DNA of 39,806 bases from Saccoglossus kowalevskii (Eukaryota > Hemichordata > Enteropneusta > Harrimaniidae): positions 34,086-73,891 of the forward strand of contig NW_003112502.1 of assembly GCF_000003605.2 (NCBI RefSeq). Direction: 5' to 3'. The translations under genes were made by a program, and so were the position numbers. The notes beneath the pieces are model-generated. The model was not told the origin of the DNA and made no database searches. It saw only the letters and a program-made list of their open reading frames with translations. Below are positions 12,151-22,064 of the stretch, one piece after another. Position 1 is the stretch's first letter. Every line of letters starts with the position of its first letter.

Positions 12151-13050
12151 ATGTTTCATATACAGGAGGATTATATATTGATGTTTCATATACAGGAGGA
12201 TTATATATTGATGTTTCATATACGAGAGGATAATATATTGATGTTTCATATAAGGGAGGATTATATATTGATGTTTCATATACATGAATATTATATATTG
12301 ATGTTTCATATACAGGAGGATCATATATTGATGTTTTATATACAGGAGGATTATATATTGATGTTTCATATACATGAATATTATATATTGATGTTTCATG
12401 TACAGGAGGATCATATATTGATGTTTTATATACAGGAGGATTATATATTGATGTTTCATATATGGGAGGATTATATATTGATGTTTTATATACAGGAGGA
12501 TTATATATTGATGTTTCATATACAGGAGGATTATATATTGATGTTTCATATATGGGAGGATTATATATTGATGTTTTATATACAGGAGGATTATATATTG
12601 GTGTTTCATATACAGGAGGATTATATATTGATGTTTCATATATGGGAGGATTATATATTGATGTTTCATATACGAGAGGATAATATATTGATGTTTCATA
12701 TACAGGAATATTATATATTGATGTTTCATATACAGGAGGATTATATATTGATGTTTCATATACGAGAGGATAATATATTGATGTTTCATATAAGGGAGGA
12801 TTATATATTGGTGTTTCATATACATGAATATTATATATTGATGTTTCATATACAGGAGGATCATATATTGATGTTTCATATACAGGAGGATTATATATTG
12901 ATGTTTTATATACAGGAGGATTATATATTGGTGTTTCATATACAGGAGGATTATATATTGATGTTTCATATACAGGAATATTATATATTGATGTTTCATA
13001 TACAGGAGGATTATATATTGATGTTTCATATACGGGAGGATTATATGTTG
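12151..13050. repeat. 30-bp minisatellite, exactly 30 consecutive units
   Basis: Units start every 30 bases from 12151 with no insertion or deletion across 900 bases. Flanking fragments at 12141-12150 and 13051-13060 are degenerate part-copies. The common unit begins ATGTTTCATATACAGG and ends TATATATTG. Nine main variants differ at about ten positions (1, 7, 10, 13, 14, 15, 18, 19, 22 and 27 of the unit). Numbered by variant, the order is 1-1-2-3-4-5-6-4-5-6-7-6-1-7-6-1-7-2-8-1-2-3-4-5-1-6-1-8-1-9, so multi-unit blocks have been copied. Because 30 is divisible by three, several frames stay open on both strands, the longest being 333 codons on the minus strand at 12094-13095. I read it as non-coding minisatellite DNA, with coding use not excluded. 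Confidence 0.97.
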
Positions 13051-13060
13051 ATGTTCCGGA

Positions 13061-13275
13061 TGGGATTTCAGGCACTTATACGAACATATAAACATAAATT
13101 ATGAGGTTGGAACTCTCAAGAATCCTCACTCCCCTTTATGCTCACACACTGTCCCAAAAGAACAGCTTGAATGACAATGGTTAGATGGACATGCACATAT
13201 ATCTTAGTATAATCATGGTCAGAACGACTTATCATCTGCGACAAATTACAGTTAAATAACAACACACGCTTGTGA
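13061..13275. other. no gene seen between minisatellite and inverted repeat
   Basis: About 215 bases of unremarkable sequence separate the minisatellite from the left inverted-repeat arm. No motif or open frame is worth naming. Confidence 0.5.
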
Positions 13276-13689
13276 GGGTAATATCACGATTTGTTGCCTG
13301 CCCAAGGGATTATGGTCATGACCAACAGCCCGANNNNNNNNNNNNNNNNNNNNNNNNNNNNNNNNNNNNNNNNNNNNNNNNNNNNNNNNNNNNNNNNNNN
13401 NNNNNNNNNNNNNNNNNNNNNNNNNNNNNNNNNNNNNNNNNNNNNNNNNNNNNNNNNNNNNNNNNNNNNNNNNNNNNNNNNNNNNNNNNNNNNNNNNNNN
13501 NNNNNNNNNNNNNNNNNNNNNNNNNNNNNNNNNNNNNNNNNNNNNNNNNNNNNNNNNNNNNNNNNNNNNNNNNNNNNNNNNNNNNNNNNNNNNNNNNNNN
13601 NNNNNNNNNNNNNNNNNNNNNNNNNNNNNNNNNNNNNNNNNNNNNNNNNNNNNNNNNNNNNGGGCAGACAACAAATCGTGATATTGCCC
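13276..13689. mobile_element. probable foldback/TIR element interrupted by assembly gap
   Basis: The left arm 13276-13303 and right arm 13662-13689 are reverse complements at 26 of 28 positions. On the left strand each arm starts GGG, runs through AATATCACGATTTGTTG and ends CTGCCC. Between them are 30 readable bases and 328 undetermined bases. A perfect 10-bp palindrome, GGTCATGACC, sits just inside the left arm at 13314-13323. Long terminal inverted repeats around a short interior fit a MITE or other foldback DNA transposon, or a simple large hairpin. I see no obvious target-site duplication, so family and exact borders are open. The hairpin itself may have caused the gap. Confidence 0.6.
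13334..13661. other. assembly gap (328 N)
   Basis: Undetermined bases. Open reading frames that appear to cross this block are artefacts of the run of N. The stated length may be an estimate rather than a measurement. Confidence 0.99.
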
Positions 13690-14099
13690 GAATAACCATG
13701 TGTTATTTATTTTATCACATCGAACGGACATCCATCATGCACAATCACATTTGCCATACATCACCCACACCCGCTTTCCCACAAAATAACAACACTTATA
13801 TTGAAGTATGCAATATTTTATCTATTATAACAAGTTTCACATTACTCAATAACATACATACATTGTTTGCTGAAAAAACAACGAAATACACTCAGTAAAT
13901 GTTATTTTCAGCCATGGATAGTCTTTTTATTTGAACCGTGTTTCAGCAGTGTGGATCACCCAAATTATCGAGAATAACATTTTTGAAATGAATTGAGAAA
14001 TTCTCAAACGCAAGTTATTTGATCATTATACAGATAAAAATGTCAGAGTGCCATGGAAGTGACTGAAATTACCTTCTCACGAACGTACCACACCTACAA
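13690..14099. other. no recognised gene
   Basis: AT-rich DNA after the gap. Nothing supported. Confidence 0.5.
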
Positions 14100-14420
14100 G
14101 CCACACAGCTTTGTTTAGAGCGTTTTCGCTTAGCATCCGCGTGGAACGCGTTGCAGCGACCCCGGCTGCGACGTTTCAGTGGCGGCTTTGCCGTACAGTT
14201 TCGCTCCATATAAAAAATACCTTATACATCAAAACAGAGTATCTTACTTAATATCCATTTTGGCACGTTTACTGTCTATTTCGGATGGCTAAAGTTCCTT
14301 CAAAACCCTGAAAGCAACCCCGAAAGCAACAGCGGCCAGAGCAGCACCAGTGCAGCGAACGACAATTTGTTATGCGCAGTATCGTTGCGCAGTAGTTTCA
14401 GTGACGTCATCCAGGTGATA
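14100..14420. promoter_or_regulatory. CpG-richer island with CRE-like site; possible promoter
   Basis: This stretch has clearly more CpG dinucleotides than its neighbours (CGCGTGGAACGCGTT, GCAGCGACCCCGG, GCGGCTTTGCCG and similar). It includes a perfect TGACGTCA octamer at 14402-14409, the cAMP-response-element core bound by CREB/ATF factors. GCGCAGTATCGTTGCGCAG nearby holds two GCGCAG copies. No gene was found on either side within the window, so a promoter role is speculative. A CpG-rich repeat fragment is the alternative. Confidence 0.25.
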
Positions 14421-14470
14421 TACCCATGTAATATCCACTTGGCGGGCAATATACCATGTAATATCCATTT
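14419..14470. repeat. partial 30-bp duplication
   Basis: CATGTAATATCCA occurs at 14425 and again at 14455, each preceded by a similar ATATAC stretch, giving a two-copy period of 30 bp. Confidence 0.7.
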
Positions 14471-17400
14471 TTATTCCATGTCATGTGACCGAGTCTCAAC
14501 CAATCATAGCATGCGTAAGAGCAGTGAGATGTGATAATCACATATAACATATGCACATGACAGAATTACACCTCGCCACTGTAACCAAACGCCGCGTCCC
14601 AATATTTGTGATCACCTAGCCGTCTTTAATTTAATTGTTCACTGATATATATTTACACAAAGATTGAAAGAGAGTAACGAAGCGATGATTTAAGTAAATT
14701 GGCGCTAAATGACGGATTTCCCATGTAAAATAGCCCCTTTATTCATACATGGTTTCATTCATATGTTTATGATGATGACTTTGGAAATGAGTTAATGAAT
14801 ATATTATAACGCTGGGTAATAATATAACAGGTAATAAATATAACAATAGTTGAGTTGATAACAGAGAGAAAATATTTCTCTAATGACATACAAGATCATG
14901 TTTGTCCTGGGATAGTGAATAAAACGAATACGTCATGAGGAAATTAAACTCACCATCACCAATGTACTAGTCGAATATTGACTTTTAATCCAGGATAAAT
15001 ATGTAATTAGATCTAAATGTAGTTACTACAAATGAATGTAATGTAACCTGTTCTGAATCCCCATTAAATACAGATACGTAATGTCAGCATTGTTGTCGAA
15101 TGGCATATTCGTTTAACCGATTGTATGAGGACGTCTCATGAATGCAATACTTGTCTTAGACAAATAAACAGTCATGTGTTCTCGACAGATAGATATTGTA
15201 TTAAATGTTTTATCCCAGAAAATGGTATAAATGTTCCAATACACAATATGTAACAGAAACTAGTTCAATATTATTTTATCCAAGAAATAATACAACTTCA
15301 TTACATGAATAACAATGAATGAATAATTATATAACTTTATGCAAGAATAAACATGAAAGCTATTTTTTTAATAAATGAGTTAGACATGAAGTAGATATAT
15401 TGTTTGCATTCTGCGTATCACTGCAACTAACAACAGCAATATCCGGATGTCGTTCATAGGCATTCGGCTAAATAAATAGGGCGAACATTTATCATAATTA
15501 TATTTCTGTGTTTTTTTCTTCAAAATTTCACATAACTTTTAGCCAACAACTCATTGAAATAAAAACTATTTACAAAGGAATTCATGGAAATAGTGTTCAT
15601 CACAATTCCCTAATATTTCGTAAGAAAAAGTCTTACAATTTTACCCATCTTATAAGTTTACTTCTCTGTACCTTTTTTATTTCTAAAATCAGTCTTTTCC
15701 TAGTCCGTTTTATACATACGGTAATGGAATAGCCTTCACAACTTATAAATGTTGTGATAATCATAGTGATACACCCTGTGACTGATCGTCTTCTCAGGTG
15801 ATCTGAATATTGTGCAGCATGTTATGCTTTGAACGCTAATAGCATGTTCGCCACAATCAATTCGTGAAATGAATTTGTGGTGTAATTTTTAAACCAATAT
15901 AGACTCTGTCAATAAATGGCCTAAACGGGAGAAGGTTCGTTGAACCTAACACACTGCAATCATAAGAAGTCAATGCTGTTAGACGTGTAATGTATTGGCG
16001 CATTCACATATTTTATTTTAGTAGACCAACATCTACATTCAGTGATCTGGAAGCACGCATGTATCTTGCTTTTCTCCATGACGAAAATATTATTTTGCGT
16101 GACGGTAAAGTTGCCAATACTATTGTGTTTGTAGTAATAACGCCAAAACTAAGATATAGAGTGTGTAAGTTGAGATACAAAGTTTGTAAGTACTCAAGTA
16201 CGCAACCGTTGAATTATTTTTTATGATTTGCTAAGGGGTACTGTCAACTAAGCTGTAAACTGGCTGACATTAGAATTCTTTCCGGCTGCTTCTAATTGGA
16301 TGTTGTCAGATAACTCCAAGATACAACAAGCAACACCAACTTGCTATGCTTACTTTATATTACCCGGCGTTATAATTCGTAAATATAATTTCAATTTCAA
16401 CCGAGATCTTGACGATATACATTTTTAGCTTTATTAAATTATATTCTTCATGAGATATTATGTCTGGATGTCGATAATTTGAAAACCCGTGTTTTTATTG
16501 GCTAAACTATGAGAAATGAATCAGTAAACTATGTCGAACTAATAATCGACATATGCTACTTCAATATAGATTATTACAATACTTAATTGTAAATGTGTCA
16601 ATCACTCTTAAATATTGGGTGGATTAACATTAATATTCACTGCATTTAATATTCTCTACATATTACACACATTGCCACGTGATATTGTGCACGGTGTTCC
16701 CGCAATAATCTTATTTTGTTTGTTGGATGCTTCTCACATAAATATTACAGCAAAATGTTTAAGAATGATCACATTCTGTTGTGACCTTTCAACGGTACTA
16801 TTGAACTGTATAAATAAAATGGATTATTTTGTAATGATGAAAATAATAATAATTATATTTTTGCAAAAAAGGTGTTGGATAATTGCGAGGAATTATATAA
16901 TAATACATTGTGAACAAATAAATATATTTGAATAATTGACCAAATATGAGTGACTATGTATAAAGACTTCCAAAGCAATATTTATGTTGTATGTGCAAAA
17001 CTCACGCAAGACGACAACACATTTTGCGTTTACAACTCGTTTAATGTTTTACAACCCAGCCAGACTCAGATCAAAGGTTGGATAACCTAGTACTTTTGAC
17101 ACGTTAATTCTTATTATAATTGACATACCACATAATTACTTAGTAATTTGACTTATTTTTCAAATAGCTGCAATTCACTTTGATTTACTAAAATTCGATT
17201 ATATGAAGACAATTAATATTCATCAATACGGTAAACATACATTGTACCAATAGAACAGACCCCACTGATCCGCTAACTACTAATCCCAGGCGCACAGCAA
17301 ATCGTTTGGGGAAAAGCTGGTGATGCAAGACCGTAAATCGGTGTATAAGAACAAGCGTGTTCACGGTTTACTCAATTTTACGTTTACATGACAACATGCA

Positions 17401-17510
17401 CAGCGCAGAAGTGCATTATGTCTAGGTATTGAGGCATGTCGAATTAATGCCATAATATGACAACAACATCACAAGATAAATAGTCTGTGTGCCCAGCGTA
17501 TACTTCCTAT
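14471..17510. other. no recognised gene
   Basis: AT-rich DNA with plus-strand openings at 15508-15732, 15990-16226 and 16615-16935 (74 to 106 codons). These are hydrophobic and Ile/Asn-rich, as expected of chance translation of AT-rich DNA. Within 16147-16190 a motif of about 21 bp is doubled (AAGATATAGAGTGTGTAAG then GAGATACAAAGTTTGTAAG). Confidence 0.45.
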
Positions 17511-17540
17511 TATATCATGTGATATATTAATGCATTAATA
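17511..17540. repeat. two overlapping palindromes
   Basis: TATATCATGTGATATA (17511-17526) has 7-bp arms around TG. It overlaps TATTAATGCATTAATA (17525-17540), a perfect 16-bp palindrome. Together they could extrude as adjacent hairpins. No associated gene is seen. Confidence 0.8.
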
Positions 17541-20500
17541 AACAAATATGTTTATATTATATGTCATAGCAGTCCAATGTAATCATTTTCAACATTTCCA
17601 TATTTAATAATGCAGGCGACGAATTGAACTTTTTATATCATGAGTAATAATTTATCTACATGTGTTTTTCTCTTAAAGGCGTGTTAGATATGGTATTAAT
17701 TTAATTCCCCTGGTAGTTTCAGATAATTTCGATACGGGTTACACCAAATGCTAATGAATATTTATCAAGGGTTGTGTGAACGCAATGTGTTAAATTTATG
17801 CAAAAATTAGTAATTACGTATAACATGACGGTAAGCAGTGAACGGCGATAGTTGACGCAAATTAGACGGATTCGAATTCTTATACAGCACTCGAACATTA
17901 CACTGATAAGTAACAATATCACAATGTCAACTATGTGATCCCATAATATCAAATTTATTAAACTTATATAATATTTTTATAGTGATGATTGCAAATGAAA
18001 ATTACTCCACATATGTTATATGTACTACTAGTATATTCATGTATATTAGCGTAAGTGGGGATAAGTAATTTAAACCACTTTGACCACTGCTTTACTGCGT
18101 ATGTTTTTTTCAGCACACCAGCTACACAAGTTTGCGTATGATTTACACATGGCAATATTCTTAGCATTGCAGACAAACAGACAAATCGAATGATCGACAG
18201 AAAGATTGAGTAAACTATAAGTTGCCTTTCATCAATGATAGCAAATGCAAGTAACTTTATGGTTGGCATACATAGCTGTTTACTGTCAATTGCCTGAATA
18301 GAACACTGAAACGTCGTTTGTATCGAGACATATTAGGTTAGCTCAAGTGTGTGGTGAATAAGGGCGAGTCACGTTATTATGTTACTATCAGATTTTGTTT
18401 GTTTTTTGGAAAAGTGAAATGAGTATCGAATTAGAATTAAATTTCGGAAATCCGTAGAAAAATGTTAATATAGCTGATGGTTACTTTTAGAGGTGAAGTG
18501 ACATCAGTGCGCACCGCAGGTGAGACAATCACTATCTATGTAACAGTTATTGTATCATCGATACTTCTCTTTGCGTAATGTAACAATTGTTGATGAACGT
18601 ACATCGTGATATTGATCTTGTCGTTTTCTTTTTCGGTGTGCAAATCCTCGTTATATCAGTTACCCGATATAGTATTCTATGCACGTGCAAAAAACACATA
18701 AATATTTGAGAGTTTTACGAGTAATGATGCTTTGCTCAATAACTAAGCAATATGGCCGTAGGTAGGTAGGTTATTTGTTGCTATGAAATGATTGTCCTCG
18801 TGTAAACGTCAATTTATATTAATACTGATGGCACTCTAGTGATAATTATTACCTTATTGCTACGTCCTTAACATTCAAAGTAACAACCAATGGGAGGAGT
18901 TATATACAATTATAGCTTGTACATTATACATTAAATTATCATCTGCCCTTTTAAGTCACATAAAAGTACATTCCAATGTTTGTTATCTCAATACCCCCCC
19001 CCCTGTGAAATACTACACATAGTTTATACATAAACAAAATCAGGTGTTAAAAACCGTAGCATGAAATAGTAACGCATTAAAATCGACAAAAGCAAATGTA
19101 TTACTGTAGTACAAATACAAAATCACTGACATACAATATATAGATATCAAATGTTGGAAGGCGTCTAACGCAATATTATAATAATTATAGTAATCATGTG
19201 ACTTTAAGCAGTATACAGTACTCACAATTATATCATACACTCTTATGTTCTTGTTCTTGTTTCCAAGGAAAATTTCAAAATACGTGCATGAAAGAAAAGC
19301 TTAAAGGGTAAAGGAATGCTATTCCGTGACAAGAGTTTATTTGCTGAATGCAGGAAACAATTCAGTTGTACTATTCTGGTTAGATAATTATTTTTCATCT
19401 CATTGAACAGATTAGGTTACCATGTTACAGTTCTCAACATTGGCGTTTCAATTTAATGTAGTCACAGTATGGATTGTTTGCATTAAAACAGCAAACATGT
19501 TCTTGATAATTATCTGTAGTAAATATGTTAGAAAGTGCTCACAGTATTTGAAGACATTCTACTCAACCATGAGAAGGCACATATTTTATAATGTTTTGTA
19601 TAGCTATGTCGACAAAGATATGACAAACAACAAAATTATGTTTATTGGAATTGGAAATGACATCATTCATCACATTGCTACATGTGTGATATGTCGCTCA
19701 TTACAATATGCCACATTCCAGTCGTATGTTTGGTAAATAACGTGATTATAATTGTCTGCTCAATGTAGTGTCAATGTATTAATTAATAACAAATAAAAGT
19801 ATGAGGTATGTGGAATCGTGGAATGTGCACCTTTTCTTGAATGTCAAATAACTAAATGCTGTTATTCATCAAGGGGAAAATAAAATAAATTTGTGTGCGT
19901 GTCCTTGAATAAACTGTACTTTAACAAATGGCGATGTGAAATTAATATATATGGTTGTAATTATACAAGATTGATCTATGATACGTTTTTGCACATAATA
20001 CCAATATAATTTAAAATGTCTTTTATAATTCCTACCACGTATCAACTATTTGATGTACCACCTATTCTTTGGACAGGTAATTAGTTAAACGTGATTAATC
20101 GAGAAATCTTGATTGCTTGTATGTGCAGAAGACGTTTTTTAATAAACGGTCGAATTTAGGAATAATAATATTGATCCCATAATCCAATAATGCATGACTC
20201 TGGCAAAGTTATTTAACATACGTTATGGGGAATATGTATTCTGAATTCCCAACACGTATACCACAATACAATTCGTATTGCAGTATACTGCAGTTTATTT
20301 GGCAAACCACAATTTTTAGTTATTTGACATCTCCATTACGATGAAAAATCACATTGCGTGTCACTAAAACCAGTGCCACATGCTGCAGACTAATGAAATA
20401 ATCTCATATCAATTCAAATGCTGGTAATGTCATATTCTAATTACTCAACGTCTGCTTTCAATTGTACGCACAATGGATTAATTTTAAAATTATAGTTAGC

Positions 20501-21583
20501 TTTGCAAAATCGACGCCAGAGGTACTTTGATGATTAAAATTGATAGTAGTAAATATTGAACAATGACATCTTATGACAGATACTGTTGCATAATACCGTG
20601 ATATGTTGCCATTTCCAATTCCATATATATTAATATTGAACTATCACCATCATTTCTTCATCTGTGTTTCGATTCAGACGTTGTGTATTGTGTAACACAG
20701 TGCATTAGCTCTTGTAAAGCACTACGTCATGTGTTGCCTCAATTATTATAATATGCAATGTTTATTTTGTACATTTTATGATTGCTGATATAGAATACAA
20801 TGAACAACTTATACAACTGTTTGAATGTAGTCACTCTTCATATTACTGTAGCGTATGGCAGACTGTGAAGTGCTACTTCATGTTAGTATTTCTTTAAAAG
20901 ATCATACAGGCTATTGTCAAATTTAAACAACATTTACTCACATTGTAACAATCATGCTGTAATCGAACAATTAAACCTGATTATGAAAGGGCTTTGGCAA
21001 TTAAAATTGTATAAGTTGGTATATCATAATATACAAAATTTTAGTTATCTAATCAATAAATTTTAAATTCTGACACATTTTATTAATACAAGACCGAACA
21101 GTTATTCATTCGTGAGTTAATTGCTGAAACATGATTAAACACTAACATATTGTGTTTAAACTGAAAAAAGAAGAACAATATTACAAACAATGATGTTTAC
21201 TTATGATGAACAACCTACGAACAATTCATTTCTTTCTCCACCCATGTCTTATTGGCTTTCAAGCATTCATAGATCTGCGGCTTACAAGTATGAAATGCTT
21301 CTTTGATGAGAAACGTTTCGTGGCAGAGACCCATTACTTCCTCAGAAAGCAAACTGATATCTCATTTGACCTTCAAGGTGATGAGATACTAGATGACAAG
21401 GATGCGATAATATTGAACGTGTCATTATTATTGTGTAGTTAAGTTGTTACTGTTGCATCATTTAAGTCATTGTACAACCTTATCAAATTAAACACACTCT
21501 GACGAGTCGCTGTCACGGTAAAAAAAACTATCGCACCAACTGGAGTCCTAATGTCTATACAATAATAGACATGGCAACCATAT
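17541..21583. other. no recognised gene
   Basis: Openings at 17719-17952 and 17964-18269 on the minus strand, and 19422-19736 and 21203-21442 on the plus strand, are unassigned. The last (79 codons) has a mixed charged composition and could be a decayed exon or transposon piece, but I recognise no domain. A run of ten C residues lies at 18994-19003. Confidence 0.4.
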
Positions 21584-21643
21584 GTCACGTTCTTTACCTT
21601 TCTGCCTTAGGGGGTCACGTTCTTTACTTCCCTGCCTTAGGGT
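21584..21643. repeat. two-copy 30-bp tandem repeat
   Basis: Copies at 21584-21613 and 21614-21643 both start GTCACGTTCTTTAC and contain CTGCCTTAGGG. They differ at only a few positions in the middle and at the last base. This is a recent local duplication. Confidence 0.93.
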
Positions 21644-21981
21644 GTCTGCATCACTAGTATAGGATTATCCATGATATATCTGCGCCGTAACACTGTCTCC
21701 ATTTATTATAGGTGGATTTTGCGAAGCGGCGTATTAACAACTACAATTTGAGTTCGGCAATTCAATTTAATATTGAAATGCTAGTGTGGGAATACGTGAG
21801 CAGATCAGAACAGCATTTTATGGTAAATGTACATCTGTGAGTACATTATTTGCTTTTAAAGTGAGCAACAAGGGTACTAATACATCTTCTAGAGGTAGGT
21901 GAATACTTGTCCTGAATGCCGCTATGTTTAATATGCAGTATAATACTTTACAGGTAAACGAACACACATATATGAAAAACA

Positions 21982-22060
21982 GGATTCTAACTTGCGATCA
22001 CTTCAAAGCGCCTCACCACATCAGCCAGACGCGCTACCAACCACGCCGAAATGGCTGGCA
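21982..22060 (-). mobile_element. tRNA-like SINE head or decayed tRNA pseudogene
   Basis: On the minus strand, the reverse complement of 22030-22048 matches 13 of 19 positions of a common tRNA D-arm/A-box layout, including GGTTGGTAGCG. The reverse complement of 21982-21992 (AGTTAGAATCC) matches the pol III B box GGTTCGAATCC at 9 of 11. A-box and B-box starts are 56 bases apart, as in real tRNA genes. Stems are too poor for a functional tRNA, so I read a tRNA-derived SINE head or pseudogene. No clear tail or target-site duplication was found. Confidence 0.5.
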
Positions 22061-22064
22061 ATGA

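Noticed and set aside
12462-12683. 73-codon Gly/Tyr-rich repeat protein on the plus strand
   Set aside because: This frame is broken by stop codons in several unit variants (TGA in the variant with CATGAATA, TAA in the variant with GATAAT), so it is not maintained across the array.
12151-13050. AGGAGG followed by ATG in most repeat units, looking like a Shine-Dalgarno site and start every 30 bases
   Set aside because: The window is eukaryotic in every other respect, so bacterial ribosome-binding logic does not apply. The motif is a by-product of the repeat unit.
12151-13050. CRISPR array
   Set aside because: The units are directly adjacent with no unique spacers between them; it is a simple tandem minisatellite.
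13252-13898. Four long ORFs crossing 13.3-13.7 kb on both strands
   Set aside because: Their length comes from reading through 328 undetermined bases. The flanking codons are only the inverted-repeat arms.
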